From positions 182,814,348 through 182,878,347 of the forward strand of contig CM024753.1 of the NCBI GenBank assembly GCA_014218235.1: 64,000 bases of DNA, read 5' to 3'. Made by a program: the position numbers and the translations under genes. Positions 46,130 through 57,009 of this stretch are shown here, one piece after another (position 1 is the first letter of the stretch; the number at the start of each line of letters is the position of its first letter). This DNA comes from Colocasia esculenta (lineage: Eukaryota; Streptophyta; Magnoliopsida; Alismatales; Araceae). The notes under the pieces are model-generated. The model was not told where the DNA came from. It saw nothing but the letters and a program-made list of their open reading frames with translations, and made no database searches.

Positions 46130-47215
46130 AACTGTCTTACACAGTAACTGTGTAACAACTTCAAAAGCACTTACATATGTTAACTGTGTAAGTATGTAAT
46201 TTCCTATATTTTTTTCTACGTAAGTGTCTATGTTTTTCTATTTCTAATTGTGTAACAACTTTCGAAGTAATTACACACTTAACTGTGTAACTGAGTAATT
46301 GTGTAACAACTTTCTAAGTAGTTACACAGTTAACTGTGTAACTGAGTAACAACTTGAAAAATAGTTACATATGTTAACTGTGTAAGTATGTAATCACCTA
46401 CTATTTTTGTACATAAGTGTCTAAGTATTTGTATTTCTAATTGTGTAACAACTTTCGAAGTAGTTACACAGTTAACTGTGTAACTAAGTAACTGTGTAAC
46501 GACTTTCTAAGAAGTTACACAGTTAACTGTGTAAGTATGTAATTACCTTTTTTTTTTCTACATAAGTGTCTAAGTATTTGTATTTGTAATTGTGTAACAA
46601 CTTTCCAAGTAGTTACACAGTTCATTGTGTAAATGTGTAACTGTGTAACAACTTGTCAAGTAGTTACATATCTTAATTGTGTAACTGTGTAACTATGTAA
46701 CTGAGTAACTGTGTAACAACTTGAAAAATAGTTACAAATGTTAACTGTGTGAGTATGTAATTACCTACTGTTTTTGTACGTAAGTGTCTAAGTATTTGTA
46801 TTTCTAATTGTTTAACAACTTTCGAAGTAGTTACACAATTAACTGTGTAATTGAGTAACTGTGTAACTGTGTAACAACTTTCCATGTAAATTCACAGTTA
46901 ACTGTGTAACTACTAGAAACGTAGTTAGATATGTTAACTGTATAAGTATGTAATTACCTTTTTTTTTTCTACGGAAGTGTCTAAGTATTTCTATTTCTAA
47001 TTGTGTAACAATTTTGGAAGTAGTTACACAGTTAAATGTGTAACTGAGTAACAACTTTGCAAGTACTTACACAGTTAACTGTGTAACTATGTAACAACTT
47101 CTCAAGTATTTACACAGTTAACTGTGTAAGTGAGTAAGTGTGTAACAACTTGAAAAGTAGTTACATATCTTAACTGTGTTACACAGTTAACTGTGTAACT
47201 GTGTAACAACATTGC
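46130..47215. repeat. Palindrome array, MULE2 left
   Basis: Many copies of AGTTACACAGTTAACTGTG with spacers AACTTTCGAAGTAGTTAC and CTACGTAAGTGTCTAAGTAT. Higher-order units of about 150-200 bp are visible by the recurrence of TAAGTATTTGTATTTCTAAT. Confidence 0.9.
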
Positions 47216-47424
47216 AGAGTGTGTTAATTTGACAAGTTCCCAATTTCTATGTTGTGGACATGCTGCAAAAGTGTAGCCGCATTTTCAATGCTTAAGGACC
47301 CTTGAAGGGGTGTTGAAATTTTTTAAGTGCAATCCCTGTCCATCAACTTGTATTTGTACTGCACAAGAATCAAATCATTATACACACAAAAATTGCAGGA
47401 TCTAGAGAAATTACAACCTTTGCG

Positions 47425-47895
47425 ATGGCATCTGCTGGTTCTTGCTCGATGAAAGTGCCACCTCTGCGATGTCCATGTGGATATGGGTGGTGTGATATAC
47501 TAACAAGTCACACTACTAACAATCCCAATTGTAAATATTATAAGTGCAAGGTTTGTATATGCTGTGGACTTCGTGGCACTGATTATTTCTGTGTAATGCT
47601 CAGTATAGGTGAGAGGCCTTACATTGTTGAAGTACCATGTTCATTCTTCTTTGTTGTGCAGAAAGGATCATGCAACTTCTTCATGTGGTGTGATGATTTT
47701 TTGGCTCTTAGGCCATCATGCAGTGCAAAGTGCGAATGTAACAGAGATGAGATGATGCAAAAACTAGTTGACGAGAATGAAATTTAAAGAAAGCGGGTAC
47801 AAGAACTTCAACTTCAGCTAGAGAAGAATATTAGGATTGCTGCAACCCTTGGTCGAGTAATCTCCACCTTGACAACAGAGGAGGCTGATAATTAA
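47425..47895 (+). pseudogene. GRF-type zinc-finger gene of MULE2
   Basis: Same two-exon structure as 41384-40914: exon 1 MASAGSCSMKVPPLRCPCGY to YYKCK, intron GTTTGTATATG...TTGTGCAG, exon 2 KGSCNFFMWCDDF. TAA at 47785 cuts the coiled coil after LVDENEI; beyond it the frame stays open to TAA at 47893-47895. The GRF finger itself is complete. Confidence 0.8.
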
Positions 47896-48244
47896 AGGAT
47901 GTTCAAGCTTCAAGTTAGGTTGTTTCTCACATGTTAGTCACAAAATGAATGTAAATTAAGCATGTTGTATGAGGGAAGGCAAAAAAATGTGTACTCTCCC
48001 GAATGAGTTCCATTTTGTTTAGTTTTAGAATATTGTATAAATTCATCATGTTAGATTGGGTAAGGCAAAGACATATGTACTGACCACATTTCTGTATAAC
48101 AAAGATCATGTGGTTCCTAGGTAATGTTGTTTAGTTGAATAATGTATCTGACAATTAAAATACAACAGCAGCCATAAAATGCTTGTAACTCACTACTATA
48201 ATATAACTTGTACGTATGCAAATCCACAAGGGGAATTTAATGTA

Positions 48245-49060
48245 AGTACTTGTGTCAGTAACTGTGTAACAACTTTTGAAGTAGTTTAACTGTGTAACTC
48301 CATAAGTATGTAATTACCTACTATCTTCTACATACGTATGTAAGTACTTATTTTTGTAAGTGTGTAACAACTTTCCAAGTAGTTACACACAGTTAATTGT
48401 AACTGTGTAAGAACTTATGAAGTAGTTACAGACAGTTAACTGTGTAACTGTGTAACAACTTATGAAGTAGTTACACAGTTAGATCACACAGTTAACTGTG
48501 TAATTGAGTAAGTATTTAATTACGTACTTCAAAAGTCTGTAAGTACTACTTTTTGTAACTGTGTAACAACTTTTGAAGTAGTTACACAGTTAACTGGTTA
48601 ACTGTGTCACTGCGTAAGTATGTAATTACCTACTTTTTTTCTACGTAAGTCTGTAAGTACTTCTTTTTGTAACTGTGTAAGAACTTTTGAAGTACTTACA
48701 TAGTTAACTGTGTAACTGCGTAAGTATGTAATTACTTACTTTCTTTCTACGTAAGTCTGTAAGTACTGTATGAGTAACTGAGTAACAACTTTCCAAATAG
48801 TTACACAGTTAACTATGTAACTGCGTTAGTATGTAATTGCCTACATTTTTTTCTAGGTAAGAACTTTTGTAGTACTTACATAGTTAACTGTGTAACTGTG
48901 TAAGTATGTAATTACTTATTTTCTTTCTACGTAAGTCTGTAAGTACTGTATTAGTAACTGAGTAACAACTTTCCAAATAGTTTCACAGTTAACTATGTAA
49001 TTGTGTAAGTATGTAATTACCTACTTTTTTTTCTACGTAAGTCTTTAAGTACTTCTTTTT
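48245..49060. repeat. Palindrome array between GRF gene and element B, MULE2
   Basis: Counterpart of 40050-40570 but longer. Units of about 120 bp contain TTTCTACGTAAGTCTGTAAG and GTTACACAGTTAACT(A/G)TG. 47896-48244 matches MULE1 40571-40913 and has no gene. Confidence 0.88.
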
Positions 49061-49244
49061 GTACTCTTAAATTTCAATCGTTATTGTACACTTAAACATT
49101 TACTTATAGTGTATAGACATAATTAGATTACACTACACTGTTATGCAGCCACATTGTAAACTCTACTATGTAAGTACAGAAGTATGTATATATGTTTTGT
49201 CATGTATTGCTCATCAAAATCTACTTTTGCGCATCTTATGTCAA

Positions 49245-49369
49245 TGGCTGTCGACAGATGAAGTGCGGCTGTCGACAACCAGAAATCCGTTCAGTTGAAA
49301 ACTTGAACCAGTTCACATTCAGACCGATTTTTCTTGTGCTGTTTCACTTTGAGAGAGTTATAAATAATC
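49245..49369 (+). promoter_or_regulatory. Remnant promoter of the lost MULE2 accessory gene
   Basis: GGCTGTCGACAGATGAAGTG, GGCTGTCGACAACC and then AGAGAGTTATAAATAATC match MULE1 40015-39895 in inverse orientation. Element B begins at 49370, right behind the TATA box; the gene itself is missing. Confidence 0.55.
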
Positions 49370-50040
49370 TGTTGTTTGTAGAAGGAATATCTAGAGAGGG
49401 GGGGGGGGGGGTGAATAGATATCCACCAATTTAAATGCCGATTAGAAAATTAAAACCTCAAAATAATGAATTGATCTGATGAAAACAATCTAGGCAGAGA
49501 GAATCAAACCACACAAGTGCGAGCGATATTTTTAAGGTGGTTCTGCTTGAACACTTCTTCTTGGCTCGGGCTCTTTCTCTCTTTTCTTTTGAGTGTATGT
49601 GGCGTTTAGGTTCTTCCTAGATGTACACTCTTTGAATAATCTTCAGGAAAAGCTCTACATTCTTCTTTAGCCTTGCTTCATCTTTTATATGAGCAGCTTT
49701 GAACAAATCCGTTGGAGTTCTAGCTGTTGCTCATCTTCTCTTTCTTCTAATATTTTGTGGTCTACGAGGTCTGCAAGCATAGAAGAAAGTGTTTAGATAA
49801 AAAAGTGTTTCTGTCAAAAAGGTTCATACCTCTATGTTTCTTATTGCCACCCCGAAGTAGTAAGTAACCCCCTTTTTGTTGGCAGGAAAGAAGAGATCTA
49901 GAGAGATAAGCAAAAAGATCTCCTGTCAGAAAGATAGAAGATTACGCAAATCAATAATATTTGACTTTTTCACTAGATGCCAAAAGATATTTTGAAATAT
50001 AAATGGAATCCATGTTTAAGTGATCAATCCATATTTTCAA

Positions 50041-50335
50041 GCAAATCGATGTTTAAGTGATTAAATCCATGTTTCACTTATGAAATCCATATTCTTTCAA
50101 GCAAATCGATGTTTAAGTGATCAAATCCATGTTTCACTTATGAAATCCATATTCTTTCAAGCAAATCGATGTTTGAGTGATCAAATCCATGTTTCACTTA
50201 TGAAATCCATGTTCTTTCAAGCAAATCGATGTTTGAGTGATCAAATCCATGTTTCACTTATGAAATTCATGTTCTTTCAAGCAAATCGATGTTTGAGTGA
50301 TCAAATCCATGTTTCACTTATGAAATCCATGTGAG
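50041..50335. repeat. 60-bp tandem repeat, ~5 copies
   Basis: GCAAATCGATGTTT(A/G)AGTGA recurs at exactly 60-bp steps (50101, 50161, 50221, 50281). The 20-residue repeat in the frame here is a by-product of the 60-bp period. Confidence 0.95.
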
Positions 50336-51367
50336 ACCAAATCAATGTTTCACTTATGAAATCGATGTTTTCAACAGAATTCATGTTTTCAATAGAATCG
50401 ATGTGGCACTTTGTGAACTGAAATCGATGTATATTGAATAGACATCGATTTTGCTTTTCAATGCAAAACACACATCGATAATTTCATAAATTTATATTTA
50501 TTAGGAAAAACATAATATTAAATATATTTAATAATATTTAATTAATCGTAAATTTTGTTATCACCAAAATATGACGGTAAAATATAGAGTGGTTCAACAT
50601 CTCACACAGCCGCTGATTCATAGCTTCTTCACAACTACTGATGCACAGCTTAAACAATCTGCTGATTCACAGCTTCAAGATTTAACCCAAATCTCAAGAT
50701 CCAAACACAGCAAGTGTAGGATCAACTTCGTCTACTCCAATCGAAGTAGACAACCAATCAGAGTGATGTCTTGAAGAAATTAAGAAAAAACAAAGTAAAC
50801 AAGAGTCTGAAGAAGTTCATAAAACATCAAACGCTTTGCTCTAGGGTTAGATCTGGTCGGAAAACTCTTTGAGCTCCAATTGCGACTTCTTCAAGCTTGA
50901 GTTCATTGAATTCATCTTCTGGTTGCAGAAAATGGATCAATTGTCTCTAAATCTGAGATGAATTCTGATCCTCTGCTCCAGTTGATCGGCAGCAGGTCTT
51001 CATATTGGAAGAAGGCACGATCCAGTGACCTCTCCTCTTGGTCAGATGACTGTTCCGAAGTCGGCTGCTCTTCCTAAACTCAAACTATTTTTCCTCTGCA
51101 CTTTTTCGCGCTCTCAGATCACTGCACTTCTTTCCTCTGTGCGCGATACCCAACTGTCGGGGACGACTCACCCCTTTGATCTGATACACGGAATCTTTTT
51201 AGTGGGCCCTGCAACAGAATCCCAAAAACTTTGGAGATTCCTTTGCCGTCAAAAGATGGTATCTTCCAGAACCATGTGACGTGTACCCAAAGTCCCAATC
51301 GTTGGACCTAGGATCACGTGCCCATCACTTATGCGCTAGCAGATTCTTTGCATCACTGAAGGATAAG

Positions 51368-51900
51368 TGTCATGGAGTCGACGCATCCAGATTATAGAGT
51401 CGACACACATCCATGAGACTTAACTTGGATCAGTATAAATTCTTCAGAGAGTCGACTTTAAGCCTTCCAGTCTCGACCTTATCCAAAATACCCTGATTCT
51501 GACTGTCATACTGTGATGTAGAGTCGACCTTACAACATCATAGAGTCGACCTTATCTGCTGATAGAGTCGACCTGACCTTCCTCTAGAGTCGACCTGATG
51601 ATCAAATAGAGTCGACCTCATCCTCAAATGGAGTCGACCTCTACCAACACTTCTCTTCACAAGGCTTACTGGATATTTGACTAGTGTCGACCTGATCCAC
51701 ATCTGGTGTTGACCTTATCTGATTTCTTCCCTTCAATGCTAGACAGAAAAGCAGTCAGAGTCAACCTGTTCTTCAAGTAGTGTCAACCTCATATGAAACT
51801 TTGAATATCTACGCAACTGAGAAACTCAAAGTGTGTCGACCTAACCTCTGTATAGAGTCAACCTTATGAACAGATACTGAACCTTAGTAACTTCTCCGAT
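51368..51900. promoter_or_regulatory. GAGTCGACCT array in the LTR of element B
   Basis: About 15 copies of AGAGTCGAC(C/A)T-type words at irregular spacing of 15-60 bp, within the U3 part of the LTR. Element B's version of the motif class in elements A and C. Function inferred. Confidence 0.6.
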
Positions 51901-52352
51901 GATGCACATGAGTTGACTTTATCTTTAAAAATGTTCCTGTGATACAAATAATTTGTGTTAGAAATTTATGACATCATCAAAACCAGGGACACAACAATCT
52001 CTCCCTTTTTGATGATGGCAACATTTGATCATAGAAGTTTGGACTGTTAGATGAAATTCATGTACAAACATGTTATTATGCAAAAATATCAGTCCACACA
52101 AGCCATTCAGCCATTCACATCAGCCATTCACACAAGTACACATAGAAGCATTTCACACAAACACACTTTGCTGATTTCATTACTTGATAAGAGTGAGTTT
52201 TACAAGAAACATCAAAGTTTCAAAGTACAAAAGACACAATCAACTACAAGCAAACATCCAACTACAAGCAAACATCAAACATCTATGAGTGTTCTCCCCC
52301 TTTGACATAATAAAAAAGTGGGCAATCACTGAGGAGGTTGAGGTGGCTATTG

Positions 52353-54171
52353 CTAGAATAATCTGCTCTCAATTCTGGACAATCTGATGTGCATATCATC
52401 ATAGTGGTCCTGAAGATAATACTGAACAACATTGAACCTTATGTTCAGAAAATCTTCCAGTTTTTCAAACTGATTCTCAAGAACAACTGGTACATGATCT
52501 ATTCCATGAGGCATTGGAGGGACAGCTGCTGATGAGGTGGCTTGATTACTTTCAGTTGTGTCAGTCACATCATGTAGCTTCCATACTTGGTTAAACTCAT
52601 CTCTCACCAACTTGAGTTTATTAGACATGTCTTCATGATAGCCTTTCAGAATGTTCATCATGTTAGTGATTTGATGAACTATCTAGACCATATCTGGAAT
52701 GTCATTGATCTTTTCAGCTCCTTTTTGTAGTGCTTCTTCAATTGACTGCACTTTGTCAAAAATCTCAGCTTGAGTGTAAGCAGCAGAGTTGAAAACTTCC
52801 CCAATAGTCTTTATCAGTGCATCTGATCTAATGGTTGTAAATTTTGCAATTGCAATATTTTCCTATCTATCAATATTCTCAACAACCTTCTTCTCAATAT
52901 CTTCCAGCCTGCTCTCAAACTGCAATGACTGTTGTTCAATCTTGGTGTTCAGCAAATTTGGAGAGTCATTAACACCAGAAAATTTATCTTGAAGAAAAGT
53001 GAGAAGCTGTGGTGGAATAGAAGCTTCAGCAGAAGATGTGGAAGGAGGGATCTGCTCAGTTGCAAAGGGTTCAGTAGAAGTGGGATGAGCAGGTGAGAAG
53101 TGTGGAGGATCTACACCTAGATCATCAAATCTAGGTATAAGAAAGGGAGAAGGGACATGTAGTGCTTCATCCAAGTGAATTCCTTCATAATCAGCACCAG
53201 CTCTCTGCTCTCTTTCCTCATTTTGATCAAGTTGTGGCTGATCCACATTCAACCCTTCATTTTCATCTTCTTGAGGTGCAGCAGGTTTTCTAACCACTCA
53301 TGGTTCCAAATTCAACTTCATGAACTTGACAATATAGGCCAAGTCATAAGTATGAAACTTTGCAATCTTCTGTACTTTGGTGTTATCCAAAGGAACATCC
53401 ATTTGCTGAAAAATGGTGGACAAATGTGCAGCATATGGGAGACTCTTTCTCAGTTCATGTCTAGTAACTTCATGAAGCAACTGACAGAAAATAGTGGATA
53501 AATTGACATTTTCTCTTTTGATTAAATAGTATATCAGAAATCTCTGTAGACTGGTAATCCTATGTCTCCCTCCTCTTTGAGGAGTCAAGATAGTTGTACA
53601 CCAATGATGCAGTACTCCTTTGACCCTAGACTCTAGGGTATCCTCCTTACTGACCAGATTTCTAAAAAATTCTTGTACCAAGACAAGATAATAAATCCTA
53701 TGCATGCTGATAAAGGTAGTCCACCCTTGAAACTCTAACATCTCTAGAAGTTCTGGAAACACAGTAGACATACCTTCATCATGAACATCAACAGTCCTGG
53801 GATGTAGGATTTGCTTATTTTCAGTAGTAAATGGAATTACATCTAGTGCCTGTGAACCTTCAAACTCAGACTCATTTTCTTCAGAATTAGATTCAGATGC
53901 TTGAATGGTATTCTGACCTTGCAAATCTGCACTCATTCTTTTTCGGGTTCAATCTCATCCTCATCTTGGTCATTTGATGGTTCTTCATCTTCGATTTCAT
54001 CAGATTTCTCTGGACCACTGGCACTGGTAGGGGTGTTCATAATATGGTCCAAATCGAAAAATCGAACCGAACCGACCGGTTTGGGTTGGTTCGGTTTCAC
54101 ATGTCTCACAGTTCAGTTCGGTTTTAGGTTGGGGAACCGAAATCAGTTCGGTTTTAGATTGGGGAACCGAA

Positions 54172-54205
<34 letters not shown>

Positions 54206-54841
54206 ATAAATAATACATATTTATACAAAAGCGCTTGTAGTGCAGTGGTGGGGCGTGGCGGGAGCGCGCGGCCTTCGCGCAGAGGTCGCGAGATCGACTC
54301 TCGCGACCTCCGCGAACACCCTTTAAATCATTTTTTGGTTGATTTCGTTTGAACCGAATCAGTTCGGTTCGGTTCGGTTCGCTGGAGAAAATCGGGTCAA
54401 TTCGATTCAAGAGAAATTGGGGGTGAACCGGGCCGAACCGACCCGTGTTCACCCCTAGGCAATGGGGTTCTATGACTGAGAGCCGTCCTGCTCCTCTGTT
54501 CTCTGTTCACTTGAAACATTTTCGGAACCCTGGAGATCAGGGCTTCCTTCAAGAGATGCTTGGGGATTCACATCCTGTGAAACTTGTTGGTTTTCATCTT
54601 CCTCATTAGAACTACTCAAATTTACAAATTCTTGTTTCTTCTTACCCTTTGAAAAAGTCTTTTCCTTAGCCGTGCGAGGGTGAGAAAATCGCCGGCTTGA
54701 GAAAGACAGAATTGAGGGCTTCTTCTCCAGAACTTCTTTGCCCTTTTCAGGATCATTTTGCGCCTTAGTGTGTCGTTCTGACAACGCAGACTCGGACTCC
54801 TTCCGCTTTCCTCCTTGACGAGCTTGCATTTTCGGAGCCAT
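52353..54841 (-). pseudogene. Accessory ORF of element B ('putative plant transposon protein' family)
   Basis: ATG at 54841 (MAPKMQARQGGKRK) starts a basic region to 54470. A MITE interrupts at 54457-54028. The family domain lies at 53936-53298: VLHHWCTTILTPQRGGRHRI, VNLSTIFCQLLHEV, RKSLPYAAHLSTIFQQM. After TGA at 53298 the same frame continues to 52863 (acidic, then a coiled coil FESRLEDIEKKVVENI), and after TAG and another TAG near 52683 to 52353. The parts from 53936 down share one frame, so there are stops but no frameshift, as in element A. The gene precedes the 3' LTR on the same strand. Confidence 0.78.
54028..54457. mobile_element. hAT-type MITE inserted in the accessory ORF of element B
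   Basis: 430 bp with terminal inverted TAGGGGTG(T/A)(T/A)CA. The 8-bp flanks GGCACTGG (54020-54027) and GGCAATGG (54458-54465) differ at one base, fitting a hAT target duplication. Interior: inverted GGTTCGGTTCGGTTCG-type repeats, a TA dinucleotide run near 54174-54197, and a GC-rich tRNA-like segment (54228-54318) with a box-A-like TAGTGCAGTGG and a box-B-like GATCGACTCTC. Confidence 0.8.
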
Positions 54842-54989
54842 TTGCAAAGAGTCGGTGAATCGGAGAGAGAGAAAGTTGCAGACACAGAGAAAAGGGATTT
54901 TGGGGATAGATGAAGAAATGAAGGCTGTTGAGCTCAAAGTAATGCCAAATGGGCTTTAGAGCTGAGTTTACGAAGAGACGCGACGCTTC

Positions 54990-55104
54990 AAGCGTCGACC
55001 TAACCTAAAGCATACACTGTTCCTATGGAACAAGAAAAGATATCGTGTTCTGAAGACATGAGAGACTTAATAGAGTCGACTCTATCAAGAAGAGTGTCGA
55101 CTCC
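54990..55104 (-). promoter_or_regulatory. GTCGAC motifs upstream of the accessory ORF of element B
   Basis: AGCGTCGACC at 54991, GAGTCGACTC at about 55073 and GTGTCGACTCC at about 55094 lie 150-260 bp before the ATG at 54841, repeating the motif of the LTR array. From 55105 to 55618 the DNA is A/T-rich without recognisable coding content. Confidence 0.42.
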
Positions 55105-55618
55105 ATGAAGTAGAATTCATGAAGTTGTGTAGATTACATTTGAGAAAGGATCAAAAGCACCATGATAAACTGTATTCTTGGGTAATCTTGAGAGTGTTAA
55201 AAGAAATTATGCTCTTTCCTCACTTTATTCTCATTTTAGCGAAATTAATGGTTTGAAAATTATAAACTTTAGTTTAACCATTAAAAACACTGAAAGACTC
55301 ATAAGAAAAAATAACAGACGTGAAAGGAATCTTTCAGGTGAAAAATTTGCAATTTTATAAAAACTTACTCAAACCATGTAAAATGATAACCTTGGATAGA
55401 TGAAAAAACAAGTCAAGACACATTGAGTTAAAACATCTATCTTGAAAAAAAAATCAGATTTTTGACTTTCAATTGAACTGTTTATCTACATTTTTATAAA
55501 AAAATGAACAATCAGATTTTCCCTTTCTTTTTCATGCAAGAGCCCATGCTTTTCACACACCATAGCTCCTAATTACTCAAAATAGGGTAATCATCTTGTT
55601 TCAAGGGTAGTGTGCAAC

Positions 55619-56637
55619 TTTTCATACGGCAAGTTCCCTACCGCACCAAGCTTGATGGTATGACACTCGCACTCCATAGTCACTAGCAATGTCTTTAACC
55701 ATATCACATGGACGGTAGTGTGGAGTGTGTGCCATTTTTTTCTTCACTAGCTCAGCTATCTATTTTTTTTTATGTCCTTGGATGATGCTGGCTCTTCAAA
55801 TCACAACCACATGTGTGGACATTATTCATTATCTTAATCCCAAAATTAGAACCATCTCCCAACATTGATGCGTGAACCCGCCATGGACAACCTTCTCCTT
55901 TGCATGTTGCAGTAACACGACTTTGATCATTCTTGATATAAAACCAGTCAAAACCTCGGTATATAGCATAGTTTGTTAGTTCTGTCTAAAAGTGAGCTTT
56001 GTCATTAAATAGTTGCCCCATCCCAGTTAATGCATGAGCCCACAATTCACTTCTCAGAACTCCATGTGAACTGCTAGTTTGACATTATGTGTATATTTCA
56101 AGGCAACTGTTACTTGTATTCCCAACATCTGGTTCTCTTGCATTTACTGTAATGAGCGGTGATGATCTGCAATGTTTACAGACTTACAAAGTTAGGTAAA
56201 TTAAGGAGCATACACATAGTTACAAATTCACATGTCTAACTATGTAAGTATGTAATCATCTATACTACTTTACAGACCTACTTACAGACTTACGGAATTA
56301 CATATTTACATACATACTAACTAACATGTGCGTACTTGTAATCTTCTCCAGTAGGATCCATTATAGTGCTTTCGTTATTCTCCACACGCATGATAATGAT
56401 AGGGTTCATGACATGTTGTTTATGAATATCATACATGATGTCCACATCCCCATCTTTACACAGCGGGCAATAGGTATCTGTAAGACTTGGAAGAGAGTAC
56501 TTGATGATCCATCTTCGACCGGATAAAGACCATCGATGCAAGATTTGAGCACGAAGTACATCAAGCTTCATTCCGTAGAAGACATAGAACACAAAGGAGT
56601 CATGGCCAAAGGAACAACGGGCTAGAATCTTGTCCAT
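55619..56637 (-). pseudogene. MuDR-like transposase of MULE2, N-terminal third
   Basis: Exon 1 starts at 56637 (MDKILARCSFGHDSF), over 80% like MULE1 exon 1 by eye. After an intron, exon 2 runs from about 56168 to 55619, covering the MuDR DNA-binding type region and the TAA after QHHPRT that MULE1 also has, plus extra lesions. It is cut off at 55618 before the first catalytic Asp, so no transposase activity is possible. 56638-57009 is the divergent intergenic region shared with the ULP gene. Confidence 0.9.
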
Positions 56638-57009
56638 CTATCCTTCGGAATTTTCAGTAGTTTCCAGTAGATAGCTGGAGGAGTAAGCAGAGGAAGGGGA
56701 ATGGGGAGTCTGGTTTTTTTTGTTAAGTGGAAGAAGAAAGTGGAGTGCGGTTTCGGCGGGAAACAGGTTCCTCTCTCTCCACTGTCTCCGTCAACAGTCA
56801 TTTCATTTGGGAAAATTACCACCATGCCCTCAAACCGCCACTATTCTTTTTGAAATACGAGAGAGCTTAAGTAGGGCAAAAACTAGGTAAGTCGTGCCTA
56901 CACTCTTTTCTAACCTCCATTTACTCTGCCGTTCCTCTGGCTTCTGCACATTGATACCATCCGTGATAGCATCTGCAAGGAAGACAGATTACATCTACCG
57001 CAAGGGAAG

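Larger units (their letters stand above)
49370..51996 (-). repeat. 3' LTR of element B
   Basis: 2627 bp. On the minus strand it starts TGTTGTGTCCCTGG at 51996 and ends CTACAAACAACA at 49370, a TG...CA pair. The CACCCCC...CTCTCTAG run near its end parallels the LTR end of element A. Inside are a 60-bp tandem repeat and a GAGTCGACCT array. Confidence 0.85.
49370..55618 (-). mobile_element. SIRE-like element B, 3' part only (accessory ORF and 3' LTR)
   Basis: Read on the minus strand: spacer, accessory ORF (54841-52353), polypurine tract AAAAAGGGAGAGAT (about 52010-51997), then LTR 51996-49370. No gag, pol or 5' LTR is present. At 55618 it passes directly into the MULE2 transposase. Relative to MULE1, MULE2 lacks the equivalent of about 36.2-39.9 kb, so one deletion removed the 5' part of element B together with MULE2 genes. 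Confidence 0.85.

Noticed and set aside
50080..50334. Protein with 20-residue repeats
   Set aside because: Exact 60-bp DNA tandem repeat inside an LTR makes the frame repeat by itself; no start context or homology.
54228..54318. Functional tRNA gene
   Set aside because: Only box A/B-like words; no cloverleaf with acceptor stem and anticodon loop could be drawn.
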